Origin: Sphingopyxis sp. H115 | Lineage (GTDB): Bacteria > Pseudomonadota > Alphaproteobacteria > Sphingomonadales > Sphingomonadaceae | Direction of reading: 5' to 3' | Length of the DNA: 64,000 bases | Assembly: GCF_001468465.1 (NCBI RefSeq) | Contig: NZ_LNSA01000007.1 | Coordinates: forward strand, 96,375 to 160,374 | Program-made: the position numbers and the translations under genes | Notes under the pieces: generated by a model | Database searches by the model: none | Seen by the model: only the letters and a program-made list of their open reading frames with translations | What the model was told of the DNA's origin: nothing | Shown here: in pieces, positions 37,016-45,825 of the stretch | How the letters are laid out: the number at the start of each line of letters is the position of its first letter | How positions within the stretch are numbered: the first letter of the stretch is position 1

Positions 37016-37035
37016 GGAACGAGCTGACCCGCCTT

Positions 37036-38163
37036 TCAAACCGGTGAAGTCGAGGTTGCCGTGCCCGCGCTGCAGGCGTTTCCGCTGCCAAGTCGGCAGG
37101 CTCTTTGGCGCAGCGCGTGGGCGTCTTGGTCCGGCTGCGCCGACGCGTCGCCGTCTCCGACGATCGTCGCCAGCGTTTCGCACGCTTCTGCCGAGCCAAG
37201 GTCACAGGCGTGGGCGACCAGTTCCACCGATCGGTTCCGATCGACGGGGCCGCCGATTCCCTTTTTGTGCATCACGGCGAAGGCGAAACAGGCCTGCGCA
37301 ACCGCACCATCGCAGCCTGCGCGCATGAAACGGCGCGCGGCGCTATCGTCACGCGCGGCAATCGGACCCTTCGAGTAAAATAGCCCCAAGTTGGCGCAGG
37401 CGATGCCGATTTGCGCAGCACATGCTTGCTGGAGGATTGTCAGCGCGTTGGGCGACTTCAGGCGCTCTTCGTCCTTCAGAAGAAGCGCCAGCAAGGTCAT
37501 GCAGCCGTCCGCGCGAGCGGCAATGCAATGCGCCGACGCGCGTTCGAGGGCGTCGCCTTCGTCCGCGCGTAAAGCAGCCACGGGCAGGCAACCTGGATAA
37601 GCTTTGCGGTTACAGGCTGTGGCAGCATAGCGCTGAATCGCGCCCATATCCGCGCCGCCCCGCTCCTCGGCGTGCAACAGGGCGGCCGCGTCGTAGCAGG
37701 CGGTGTCGTTCGGGGTGACGCGGCAATCTTCGCCCATCTGCATCAGTGCGATCGCGGCAATACCCTCTGCGCTCCCCACGCCGGGGAAGGCTTGTCCAAG
37801 CGCCACCCCCATTTTTGCGCACGCGAAATCGCTCCCCGCCAGGCACCCGGCTGCAAGATCGCGTGCGGCGGCCATCAGGGCTTCGCTGCCTTTCGCGTCG
37901 TCCAGCTTGGCAAGCCCTGCCATCGTGCAGGAGGGTGCCAGTTTCATGGCGCAGGCGCGGTCGAAACTCCCGATAGCCAGCGTCATCTCGCCCTGCCGTT
38001 CCGCGGTAAGGGCGGCCTGGTGCAGCGCGAACGCGTCGGCGGGCTCGTTCGCTGCCGCGGACGCCACCACGGTTGCCGGCGTGAACAGCGCCGCCGTCGC
38101 GACCAGCGCGGCTGCGAATGTTCTGGCCAAACGATGGCGCGCCGCGCTCGCTGTGGCTGTCAT
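37036..38163 (-). CDS. Exported cysteine-rich Sel1-like protein, first gene of operon
   Basis: A 375-residue protein with a signal peptide (FAAALVATAALFTPATVVAS) and Hcp/Sel1-like repeats with paired cysteines: SFDRACAMKLAPSCTMAGL, QQACAAQIGIACANLGLFY, MRAGCDGAVAQACFAFAVMH and ACDLGSAEACETLATI. It begins the operon that runs down to 33496. It probably acts as a disulfide-stabilised scaffold in the periplasm. Confidence 0.85.
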   Translation of the reverse strand: MTATASAARHRLARTFAAALVATAALFTPATVVASAAANEPADAFALHQAALTAERQGEMTLAIGSFDRACAMKLAPSCTMAGLAKLDDAKGSEALMAAARDLAAGCLAGSDFACAKMGVALGQAFPGVGSAEGIAAIALMQMGEDCRVTPNDTACYDAAALLHAEERGGADMGAIQRYAATACNRKAYPGCLPVAALRADEGDALERASAHCIAARADGCMTLLALLLKDEERLKSPNALTILQQACAAQIGIACANLGLFYSKGPIAARDDSAARRFMRAGCDGAVAQACFAFAVMHKKGIGGPVDRNRSVELVAHACDLGSAEACETLATIVGDGDASAQPDQDAHALRQRACRLGSGNACSAGTATSTSPV

Positions 38164-38310
38164 TTGCCGATCGCAAGAAATTGAACCTGCCCCTCGAATT
38201 CGCTCATCGTTTCGATGCGACCGACGGTCCTCCTCGCCCCCTCCGAGTCTTGGCCAAACCGGCTGACCGCTGAGCGGCGACGCTGCTTGGTGATCGGGTC
38301 GGATCTGGCG

Positions 38311-38345
38311 GCGGTGCGCCTAGCCCGATGGGTCAGGCGCACCGC
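38311..38345. terminator. Strong 11-bp stem-loop between Sel1 operon and LuxR gene
   Basis: Perfect inverted arms GCGGTGCGCCT (38311-38321) and AGGCGCACCGC (38335-38345) around a 13-base loop. It lies about 105 bases downstream of the LuxR-type gene stop and about 150 bases upstream of the Sel1 operon. No T run follows, so terminator function is only plausible. Confidence 0.4.
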
Positions 38346-38413
38346 CCGCTAACGACTGTGGGTCGCAGATCGCCGTCAGCGATTGCGAATAGAGCCCAAG
38401 CCTGCGCGTGGTT

Positions 38414-38433
38414 CATCCTTCATATGAAGGATG
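38414..38433. promoter_or_regulatory. Perfect 20-bp palindrome just downstream of LuxR-type gene
   Basis: CATCCTTCAT followed directly by ATGAAGGATG, 16 bases after the LuxR-type stop codon and upstream of the Sel1 operon. Zero-spacer palindromes are poor terminators but good dimer-binding sites, so it could be an operator for the neighbouring regulator. Confidence 0.35.
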
Positions 38434-38449
38434 GAACGAAGTTTTTCGA

Positions 38450-39532
38450 TTAATTCGGGGCAGTTGCACCGATCCGGGCCAGCAACCCGGCAAGGTCGGA
38501 CTGTCGTGACGTACCCGTTTTCTCAAGCACACTGCGAATTTGGCTACGCACCGTGCTGATGGCGACACAGCCTGACGCCGCGATTGTTTCGGGCGTTTCG
38601 CCGCGGGCGATACCACTGGCGACGCGCGCTTCCGACGGCGTCAGGTCAAAAAGCGACTTCATCAGCGTTGCCGAAGGCACGCGATCCGAAGCGACCGGCA
38701 CCATCATCAGCAAGGCATAGGAATCCCCGAAAACATCGTGGGCGCCGCGCTGAACCGGGATCAGATGCGCAACCTGCCGGGGCGTTCCCGCCGCGTCGCG
38801 TACCGGAAACGATCGCGCGCTGATGGCGGGTGCCGAGGTCAGCGATGCCAAGGCGTCGTCAAGGAGCGCATCTGCCTGCCTGTCTGCCAGTCGCAGGCGG
38901 CCGTGGGCACCCAATATCACAAGCGATGACACATCGGTGCCAAGCGGGCTCATCTCGACAACTTCCCCGCCGACGCGAAGGAGAAAGGCAGGCAGGTGCA
39001 TCGCGGTCAACGCCTCGGCGGCGCCCTGCGCGCGCTTGTGCTGCATGCGCGCGCTCACCAGCGCGCTGCGCGCCAGATGCGGGCGGAGCAGGTTGAGCCG
39101 TGCCACGCTTTCGGCAGCCACGGGGCCTTCAGAAAAGGCGCGCTCGACGCTGAACACGATATTGTCGCCGGTCGGCACCTGGACCCCGGTTCCCGCCGAC
39201 CATCCCAGCCCGCGCGGACGAAAGAAATCGCGATACACCGGATCGGCATCGATTTCCGCGTCGCTCCAGAAATCATGCTCGACGAAAAAGGAGGGTTCCT
39301 CGCGGCCCATCAGGCAAACGCGCCGGCTGCATTTGCCGAACCAACCTTCCTCGACATAGGCCGCAAAGACGTCGGCTACGCGCTCGGACGCGGTCCAGTT
39401 CAGCGCCTTCCGCGCCGAGAAGAGAAGCCCACCTGCCGATCCCGCGAGGACTGCCACCTCGTCGAGAACCGCCGGCCATGCCTCCGGCACCACCGAGCAC
39501 TCGTAAATCCGATCGACTAGTCCGTCTTGCAT
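38450..39532 (-). CDS. LuxR-family transcriptional regulator
   Basis: A 360-residue regulator with a C-terminal GerE/LuxR helix-turn-helix (LTPSEARVASGIARGETPET, then IAASGCVAISTVRSQIRSVL and KTGTSRQSDLAGLL). The long N-terminal part (VDRIYECSVVPEAWPAVLDE; FWSDAEIDADPVYRDFFRP) is typical of a broad alphaproteobacterial LuxR group and has no receiver or known autoinducer pocket. It lies upstream of the Sel1 operon on the same strand, but 290 bases separate them. Confidence 0.9.
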   Translation of the reverse strand: MQDGLVDRIYECSVVPEAWPAVLDEVAVLAGSAGGLLFSARKALNWTASERVADVFAAYVEEGWFGKCSRRVCLMGREEPSFFVEHDFWSDAEIDADPVYRDFFRPRGLGWSAGTGVQVPTGDNIVFSVERAFSEGPVAAESVARLNLLRPHLARSALVSARMQHKRAQGAAEALTAMHLPAFLLRVGGEVVEMSPLGTDVSSLVILGAHGRLRLADRQADALLDDALASLTSAPAISARSFPVRDAAGTPRQVAHLIPVQRGAHDVFGDSYALLMMVPVASDRVPSATLMKSLFDLTPSEARVASGIARGETPETIAASGCVAISTVRSQIRSVLEKTGTSRQSDLAGLLARIGATAPN

Positions 39533-39883
39533 TTTTGATCCCCGCGAGCAGATCGGGCATTCTCATCACCTTGGTCCAAATGGCAAGAGCAAGGAGCGGA
39601 GCCTGCAAGGCGCTTCTGTCCGACCTCGGTTGAGGATTCATCGTCCGGCCCCCCGTGTAGCGTTCGGCGGATATGCGCCTGATATTGGCCGCTCCGACCT
39701 CGATGGCCCGACTCCCGAAAGCGGCCATTCATTCAATTACACGTAGGTGCCAGGGGTTTTCGTGGCCCGAACAGGTCGCATCGCGTCCGAGCAAGTTCTT
39801 CAAAGCCGCCCTCTCGCTCAGACCGAGACCCTTCTGCAGAGAGCCGGCACACGCGGTGCGCTCTGCATGGAAAGCCTCGACAA
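39533..39883. other. Gene-free stretch between LuxR gene and TPR remnant
   Basis: About 350 bases with no supportable gene; the short frames here have no recognisable features and poor starts. It should hold the LuxR promoter. I see no tRNA-like clover-leaf or repeat in it. Confidence 0.45.
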
Positions 39884-40603
39884 CTATCGACCCGGTTGGA
39901 TATCGACCGCAGTCGGTCGGCTCCTGTTGAACCGCAGACGGAATGTGACCTCTTCGCCGATGCTGAGATCGTCAAAACTATCCACATCGGACATCGACCG
40001 ATGCCCGAAAATATCGCTGATGTAGGCGGCGCTGCGAATGAAAGCGTAGCTTGGTTTCAGCGACGTAATGGTGCCCCGATAGCTTGGGAGCAAAGCAGTG
40101 AAAACATTGTCCGAGCGTGGTGTCATTTTCCGGAATTCGTCGGGCGCCCTCTCATCGATATCGGCGAATAGGTTCCGGCAGTCTTCGATGGCGCCTCGCA
40201 GGAACAGTAGCTGTGCAAGATCGAACCTCTGTTCAAACGCGCGGTCCCCCATTGTGAAGCTTCGACGCAAATGATCGGCCACCGTGTCAAAGTCGGGTTG
40301 TTCGAGCTTCATCAAATGATGCGCCATTGCCGAATGTAGCGGCTTATCGTCCGGGCTGCGCGCCAATGCTTCCCGAAGGATCTTGCTTGCGTCATCCCGC
40401 CGGCCGCGAGCCTCGTGCATCCGTGCAATGCGAATGGGCGTGCCCGATCCGCGAGCGCCCGACGAATGCGCCTGCTCGAGCGCTCTCAGCGCCTTGTCTT
40501 CCTGATCAATCTCGCTTCTGAACCGCGCTTCCACTTGGTCTATATCGGGATCGTCGGGGGCTCGCCGACCCGCTGGGATTGGCCCGCGGCAGTTTCGGAG
40601 ACA
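39884..40603 (-). pseudogene. 3' remnant of a TPR / cold-shock-domain gene
   Basis: About 240 codons. The first part has TPR-like helical pairs (IRIARMHEARGRRDDASKIL; LHSAMAHHLMKLEQPDFDTV; LAQLLFLRGAIEDCRNLFAD). The last ~65 residues resemble a cold-shock nucleic-acid-binding domain (YRGTITSLKPSYAFIR, SDIFGHRSMS, IGEEVTFRLRFNRSRPTAVD). Proteins with this C-terminal layout normally carry a large N-terminal domain, which is missing: the frame runs back into the oppositely oriented DUF736 gene with no natural start. Most likely a truncated gene, possibly once a defence ATPase (inference). Confidence 0.5.
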
Positions 40604-40607
40604 CATC

Positions 40608-40931
40608 ATGGCAGCAATCGGCATCGTTAGCGGAACGATCGACAAGGGCTTCGTCGGCCAGATCCGCACCCTATCCATTCGCGCGGCGATCGAAATTCGC
40701 GCCAATCGGAGCAAGTCGGCCGACGTCCAGCCCGACTATCGCATCTGGTCCGACGACGTCGAAATCGGCGCCGGTTGGATCCGCTTCAGCGAAACTTCGG
40801 GCAAGCGCTACGTGTCGCTGAACTTCGCGGCTCCCGAATTCGGACCGCGCCGCATCTACGCGAACCTCGGCCGCGCAGCGGGACAGGACCGTGACGACGT
40901 CTTCGCGATCCTCTGGAACCCGGTCGACTGA
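40608..40931 (+). CDS. DUF736 family protein (mobile-element marker)
   Basis: A 107-residue protein that matches DUF736 throughout: MAAIGIVSGTIDKGFVGQIR, SADVQPDYRIWSDDVEIGAG, YVSLNFAAPEFGPRRIYANL and the final FAILWNP. DUF736 genes are typical of conjugative plasmids and integrative elements of alphaproteobacteria, near partition or transfer genes; none of those are beside it here. SD GGAG lies upstream of ATG 40608. Function unknown. Confidence 0.85.
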   Translation: MAAIGIVSGTIDKGFVGQIRTLSIRAAIEIRANRSKSADVQPDYRIWSDDVEIGAGWIRFSETSGKRYVSLNFAAPEFGPRRIYANLGRAAGQDRDDVFAILWNPVD

Positions 40932-41009
40932 CCGGGCTCCAGCCCAATTACATCCATATCGCGACTATCGGGGTGCAACCCCGTCGCCACCTTGTTAGGG
41001 TGCGCTCCA

Positions 41010-41939
41010 ATGCGTAGCGATCTCGATCATCTCCCTCCCCAGAAGCAGCGCGAACTCGAACGCGTCGTCCGGATCATCTTCGAGGAATTCGACGATGCGC
41101 TGGCGCTCGCGACGCAGGGCTGGAAGCGGAAGGGCCGTATTGCGAAGATCATCCTCTACGGCAGCTATGCGCGCGGCGGCTGGGTCGACGAGCCGCATAC
41201 CGCGAAGGGCTATCAGTCGGACTATGACCTGCTGGTCATCGTCAACGACCAGCGCCTTACCGACCGCGTCGAATATTGGTCGAAGCTCGATGACCGGCTG
41301 ATCCGTGAATATGGCGTGGCCAAGTCACTGCGTACGCCGGTGAACTTCATCGTTCACAGCCTCGACGAGGTGAACCGCGGACTCGCCGAAGGGCGCTATT
41401 TCTTCATCGATGTCGCGGGCGACGGGATCGCCCTCTACCAAGCCGACGACAGCGAGCTGGCCGAGCCGCAGCCGCGAACGCCGCATGCGGCGCTTGAGAT
41501 GGCGCAGGAATATTTTGACGAGTGGTTTCCCAGTGCCGCCGAATTTTTCGAGACTGCGCAATTCGCATTGCAGCGTGGCTGGTCGAAGAAGGCGGCGTTC
41601 CTTTTTCACCAAGCGACCGAGAGCTACTACCACTGCGCGTTGCTGGTCTGCTCCTTCTACACTCCACACGTACACAACCTTGCCTTCCTGCGCACACAGG
41701 CCGAGCGGCTCGATGCGCGGCTCGTCGAGGCGTGGCCGCGCGAGGATCGCGGCGACCGGGCGATGTTCGAGAAGCTGAAGGAGGCCTATGTGAAGGCGCG
41801 CTATTCGAAACATTATCGTATCACCGCGGAAGAGCTTGGCTGGCTCGGCTCGCGCGTCGAGCTGCTCGCCTCGATCGTCGAGACCGTCTGCCGCGAACGG
41901 CTGGCGGCGCTTGCCGACACCGCGCGGAGCGCGGGGTGA
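41010..41939 (+). CDS. Nucleotidyltransferase-HEPN fusion protein
   Basis: A 309-residue two-domain protein. The N-terminal Pol-beta-type nucleotidyltransferase has IILYGSYARGGWVD (about 47-60) and the acidic pair in YQSDYDLLVIVND. The C-terminal HEPN domain shows KAAFLFHQATESYYHCALLV and the RYSKHYRI motif. Such pairs act as nucleotidylating antitoxin plus HEPN RNase, usually as two genes; here they are joined. ATG 41010 has AGGG nearby; an upstream TTG is less likely. The next gene overlaps it by four bases (GTGA). Confidence 0.85.
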   Translation: MRSDLDHLPPQKQRELERVVRIIFEEFDDALALATQGWKRKGRIAKIILYGSYARGGWVDEPHTAKGYQSDYDLLVIVNDQRLTDRVEYWSKLDDRLIREYGVAKSLRTPVNFIVHSLDEVNRGLAEGRYFFIDVAGDGIALYQADDSELAEPQPRTPHAALEMAQEYFDEWFPSAAEFFETAQFALQRGWSKKAAFLFHQATESYYHCALLVCSFYTPHVHNLAFLRTQAERLDARLVEAWPREDRGDRAMFEKLKEAYVKARYSKHYRITAEELGWLGSRVELLASIVETVCRERLAALADTARSAG

Positions 41940-42754
41940 GCGAGGCGGGCGAGGGCCGCGCTGGCGGGGGCGATCGCCGTATCGCGCTTCTGATCGATGC
42001 CGACAATGTCTCGCATGCCAAGATCGGCGCGATCGTCGCCGAGCTTTCCAAATATGGCACCGCCAATATCCGCCGCGCCTATGGCGACTGGACCGCGCCG
42101 GAATTGAAGGCCTGGAAGGATCGTCTCCACGAACATGCGGTGCGGCCGATCCAGCAGTTCACCTATTCGCCGCGCAAGAATGCGACCGATATTGCGCTCG
42201 TGATCGATGCGATGGAGCTCCTCTACACGCAGGACCTCGATGCCTTCGCACTCGTGTCGAGCGACGCCGACTTCACGCCTCTCGTCATGCAGCTGAAGGC
42301 GAACGGCCACGATGTCTTCGGCTTCGGCGAGCGCAAGACGCCGATGCCCTTCGTCTCGGCTTGCACGACCTTCCTCTATCTCGACAGCCTCGAGGACCTC
42401 GGGACCGCGCCGAAGCGGTCCGCAACGGCAAGGGCATCGGCGGATGCGGCCGGGAAGGGGAAGGTGCTGGCGCAGGATACGGCGCTGGTGAACCTCCTGC
42501 GCGGCGCGGTGGCCGCGGCGGCGCGTGAGGATGGGTGGGCGCTGATGGCGGCGGCCGGGTCCGCCGCCAAGCGGCAGGGGCCGGTCGAACCGCGCAACTA
42601 TGGCGTCCGGAATTTCGCGGCGCTGTTCGAGGAGATCGGGCTCTTCGATATTCGCAAGCTGGCGAATGGCCAAAGCTTCGTGGCCGACAAGCGGAACAAA
42701 GAGCGGGCGGCCGAGCCTTCGACCGCTAGGCCGGAAGGTCCGGCGACGGCCTAA
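41936..42754 (+). CDS. NYN-domain ribonuclease with OST-HTH/LOTUS domain
   Basis: A 272-residue protein. The N-terminal NYN (PIN-like, LabA/DUF88) domain has the acidic active-site residues in ALLIDADNVSHAK, NATDIALVIDAMELL and ALVSSDADFTPLVMQLKANG, with GFGERKTPMPFVSACTTFLY closing the fold. After an Ala/Lys linker comes an OST-HTH/LOTUS-type RNA-binding domain (LVNLLRGAVAAAAREDGWAL; YGVRNFAALFEEIGLFDI). The GTG start at 41936 overlaps the stop of the preceding gene, so both products are probably made together as an RNA-targeting pair. Confidence 0.87.
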   Translation: MSEAGEGRAGGGDRRIALLIDADNVSHAKIGAIVAELSKYGTANIRRAYGDWTAPELKAWKDRLHEHAVRPIQQFTYSPRKNATDIALVIDAMELLYTQDLDAFALVSSDADFTPLVMQLKANGHDVFGFGERKTPMPFVSACTTFLYLDSLEDLGTAPKRSATARASADAAGKGKVLAQDTALVNLLRGAVAAAAREDGWALMAAAGSAAKRQGPVEPRNYGVRNFAALFEEIGLFDIRKLANGQSFVADKRNKERAAEPSTARPEGPATA

Positions 42755-42778
42755 CGAGCCGCTGCGTCTTGCCGTCCT

Positions 42779-44512
42779 TTATTCCGGTTCGTCTTCGCGT
42801 TCGGGTCGAAACGTCGATTCCCACCATTCGCGTCGAAGCGCGTCGAGGCTGCCGGGTGTCCATTTGAGCAGCGGCAGCTTGATATTCGCGCCGGCCAAGC
42901 TGATTTCGCCCTCTTCCCAATGATAGCCGGACTGATCGTAGATGCGCTGCTCGGTCGCGGCGATCGCTTGCGCGAGCGCCGCGATCGTGGTCGGCAGACC
43001 GGCGTTCCGGTGATGCTCGAGCGCGAGCGCAAGAAGCGGTATCGTCAACCGGATATAGGGAAAGTCCGGCGCGAAGACCTCGACGGCCCCGAAACAGGAT
43101 CGCACCAGGACCGCATGGTGAGCTTCGAGTTTGCCGATCTTGCGGCCGATCGCCTTCTCGATCACCGCTCGCTGGACATCGTCCGCCAGGGCCTCAAACT
43201 TTTTGATCTGCCCGACACCCTCGCGAACCCGGTCCGCGAGGCGATCGGTGAGGCGTGCACCCTGCGGCGCCAGATTGCCCTTCGCCTGGAGGAGCAACAC
43301 GCCGTCGTCGTTCGGGGAGGCGACGACCAGGTCGATCTGCCCGCCGGGGAATTTGACGTCCTCCACCACGATCCAGTCGCCGCCGCGGCGAAGCAGTTCG
43401 CCCGCGTGATGGAGAAGAACCGGCTCGAGCTCGTCCGAAACATCATTGTCGAAGGTCTTCTTGTCCTTCTTGGCAAAGGCATAGACCGCATTTCGTACCT
43501 GCAGGAACCCCATGACCATCAGCGGCGAGAAGAGGAGGCTGTCCTTGAAGCGGGCGAAGGGCGGGAAGAAGCCGTCGCCGCCCCAGTCGGTCGCGGGCAC
43601 CTGCCGGAAATCGATCGAATAATATTCGAGGAAGCGTTCGACCTCGTCGGGCTGCACCATCGCCCCTGCGGCAAACAGGCCGATGAGGAAATCCTCTTTC
43701 ATGTTGACCGACGCCCATTCAAGCGCCTCGGGCATAGCATCTTCGGGGAGCTCGCCCTTGATTACGAGCATATGCATCGCGGTCGCGACCTTCTCGCAGA
43801 ATTCGGCGTAGGCGAGCACCGCCGAACGGATGAACAGGAAGCGCTGGCGGTCGAAGCCGAAGATATGGCCGATACTGGTGTCGGTAACGAGATCGGACTC
43901 GGCAAGGCCATGGCGATATTTATAGGCGTTCACCGCGACATATTGGGCGATGATCTGGAAATCGATCTCGGGAAGCTTGAAAATGAAGCGGGCGATCTCG
44001 GGTCCGATTACCCCGTCCCGTTCGGTGGGGAACGGAACCGCAAGCTCGCTGAGCGTGATATCCTTCGCCTGACCATCGCCGAACGCTGCGTCGCGGTGCG
44101 ACAGCCGGAAGACATCCGCGGCTGGCATCTCGACCGTGTAATAGCCGCGGTGGACCTCGGGCATGATCTCCGAAAAATGCATATAGGCCAGCAGTTCGGT
44201 CAGGTCTGAGCCGTCGTGGAACCGCTCCGTGAAGGCGCCGATCGCGTCGTCTGCGCTGGCGCCATAGGGTTCGGGGACGAGATTGCGGATCAGTGGCAGG
44301 ACATGCCCGAGACGCTGCATGATCACCTCGCCGATTTCGGGATTGCCGTCCCGGCCGAGCTGACGCGCGTGGAAACTTGTGAATATGAGATAATGCAGGC
44401 CCGCGAGGACTGCCCGCGCGGGCAACTGGAGGAGCGGCAGCGCCGTGATCGCCGCATCGGCCTCTTCCTCGAACGCCTTCAGCCTGTCGATCGGGCTTCG
44501 GTCCTTGGTCAT
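42779..44512 (-). CDS. Large protein with PD-(D/E)XK nuclease-like domain
   Basis: A 577-residue protein of a family I cannot name. The N-terminal ~370 residues are helical (LHYLIFTSFHARQLGRDGNP; FGFDRQRFLFIRSAVLAYAE). Around residues 390-430 the order DWIVVEDVKFPGGQIDLVV then DDGVLLLQAKGN resembles a restriction-like fold with D and the QAK triad. ATG 44512 follows GGAAGGGA at good spacing; the longer in-frame start at 44581 is less likely. It converges with the NYN gene. DNA or RNA cleavage is inferred only from the motif. Confidence 0.75.
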   Translation of the reverse strand: MTKDRSPIDRLKAFEEEADAAITALPLLQLPARAVLAGLHYLIFTSFHARQLGRDGNPEIGEVIMQRLGHVLPLIRNLVPEPYGASADDAIGAFTERFHDGSDLTELLAYMHFSEIMPEVHRGYYTVEMPAADVFRLSHRDAAFGDGQAKDITLSELAVPFPTERDGVIGPEIARFIFKLPEIDFQIIAQYVAVNAYKYRHGLAESDLVTDTSIGHIFGFDRQRFLFIRSAVLAYAEFCEKVATAMHMLVIKGELPEDAMPEALEWASVNMKEDFLIGLFAAGAMVQPDEVERFLEYYSIDFRQVPATDWGGDGFFPPFARFKDSLLFSPLMVMGFLQVRNAVYAFAKKDKKTFDNDVSDELEPVLLHHAGELLRRGGDWIVVEDVKFPGGQIDLVVASPNDDGVLLLQAKGNLAPQGARLTDRLADRVREGVGQIKKFEALADDVQRAVIEKAIGRKIGKLEAHHAVLVRSCFGAVEVFAPDFPYIRLTIPLLALALEHHRNAGLPTTIAALAQAIAATEQRIYDQSGYHWEEGEISLAGANIKLPLLKWTPGSLDALRREWWESTFRPEREDEPE

Positions 44513-44671
44513 GATCGTCCCTTCCTTGCGGGCATGGCCCGGCAGGGCGGCGTGCTTCGCGTCTCGCCGCGTCGGGGTCAATGCCGATCTGTCTCCGTCC
44601 CGGTGCGATCATGGCGGCAGGCGGGCCCGATTGGGCTTTCGCGCGCGGGGACCGGCTGACAAGATGTCGCC

Positions 44672-44797
44672 ATGGACGACCCCGACCCCCGCTGGAAGCG
44701 CTTGGCGCGTTCCGCCGAATTCTGGATCCTGCTCGTGCTGATCGCGGGCTCGACCCTCTATGGCACCGGCCGCATGATCCTCTCGCTCATCCGCTAG
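44672..44797 (+). CDS. 41-residue single-helix membrane peptide (tentative)
   Basis: ATG 44672 opens a 41-codon frame with a polar start (MDDPDPRWKRLARSAE) and one membrane helix (FWILLVLIAGSTLYGTGRMI). It is divergent from the nuclease-like gene. The SD is poor, and the call rests on the clean amphipathic-to-hydrophobic layout; it may be chance. Confidence 0.35.
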   Translation: MDDPDPRWKRLARSAEFWILLVLIAGSTLYGTGRMILSLIR

Positions 44798-44918
44798 CGA
44801 GCGCGCTGCTCAGCCGCTTCGCACCGTCTTGGAGTCAGTTCGCGCTGCACGCATGGCCGACTCCTGCTAAGCGCGCCGCCGTCCGCGGGACCTGCCGCGG
44901 CCCGGAGACGCGATACCG

Positions 44919-45119
44919 ATGACGATAGCTTGCGAGGACAGGGCGGCGGTGCGTGCGTCGCGCGACCGGCTGCTACGCGAGCTCGAGGAGCTCGACCGGC
45001 TCGGCGAGTGGAACGCCGCCATCTCGCTCGACACCACGATCGAGAATCTGAGCGCGCGTCTCGGCGAGCCGACCGATCACCGCTTTGCCGCGCTCCTCCA
45101 GCGCTGGTGCACCAACTAG
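44919..45119 (+). CDS. Small hypothetical coiled-coil protein
   Basis: A 66-residue, highly charged helical protein (RAAVRASRDRLLRELEELDR) with a C-terminal FAALLQRWCTN. It converges with the winged-helix gene, overlapping its end by four bases. No family recognised; coding status is supported by its regular third-position G/C pattern and its position. Confidence 0.5.
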   Translation: MTIACEDRAAVRASRDRLLRELEELDRLGEWNAAISLDTTIENLSARLGEPTDHRFAALLQRWCTN

Positions 45120-45709
45120 ATCGGCAGCCGGCCGCCGCTCTCTTCCTGTGCTTCGAGAAACTCGTCCATCGTCGCGACGAAGGCGGCGTTGAGATGGACA
45201 TGGATGCGCCGGCCATCATGCTCGTCGGCCGCGCGGATCAATATGCCCTTGTCGGTCATCGTCTTGATCCACCGTAGCGCCGTCGTCGCCGGCACCGCGG
45301 CGGCGATGCAGAGGCTCGAGATCGAGACCTGCCGGCCTTCCTGGTGCGCCGCATAGAGATCGAGCAGCACGTCCCACGCCGGGTCGGCGAAGAGCTCATG
45401 GCCGAAGGTGCGCTCGCGCCCGCGCCGCGCCGCGATGATCCGCCGCGCTATCTTCGCCTTGGCGAGACGGTCCTGACGATCCGCATGCGCCGTGTTGCCG
45501 ACGATCTGCGGGCCGACGCCAATGCGCGCCGACGACCTCGGCCTTGCCGGCAGCGATGCCGCGATCGGCGCCGCCTCGCCGTTCGCTGCCGCGCCGCCGG
45601 TGACCAGCCGCAGCGAGCCCGCGATGATGTCGATCTCGCGCTCGAGCCGGTCGAGCCGGTCCTGCAATCCGCCCCCGGGACCATGTCCCGTCCCCTGTAT
45701 CTGCTCCAT
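45116..45709 (-). CDS. Winged-helix DNA-binding protein with N-terminal coiled coil
   Basis: A 197-residue protein. It begins with a short coiled coil (LQDRLDRLEREIDIIAGSLR) and ends in a winged helix: GHELFADPAWDVLLDLYAAH, SISSLCIAAAVPATTALRWI and GILIRAADEHDGRRIHVHL. The same domain is fused to RadC at 47331-48368. ATG 45709 is preceded by AGGGAGG at ideal spacing. Probably a transcriptional regulator of the accessory genes around it; divergent from the membrane-anchored HTH gene at 45999. Confidence 0.82.
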   Translation of the reverse strand: MEQIQGTGHGPGGGLQDRLDRLEREIDIIAGSLRLVTGGAAANGEAAPIAASLPARPRSSARIGVGPQIVGNTAHADRQDRLAKAKIARRIIAARRGRERTFGHELFADPAWDVLLDLYAAHQEGRQVSISSLCIAAAVPATTALRWIKTMTDKGILIRAADEHDGRRIHVHLNAAFVATMDEFLEAQEESGGRLPI

Positions 45710-45825
45710 CGCTGCCTCCCTTTGCCGCAGTGGAGCCAGTTTGACCCGCTTTGCTTCGGAAACGAGCCCGAGTTCTCGCCGCTTCGAACAAAACTCCACT
45801 TGCGCGATGAATCGCTTTCGCTTGA

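Noticed and set aside
39741..39883. Possible tRNA near the TPR remnant
   Set aside because: No clover-leaf pairing or conserved T-loop sequence could be traced.
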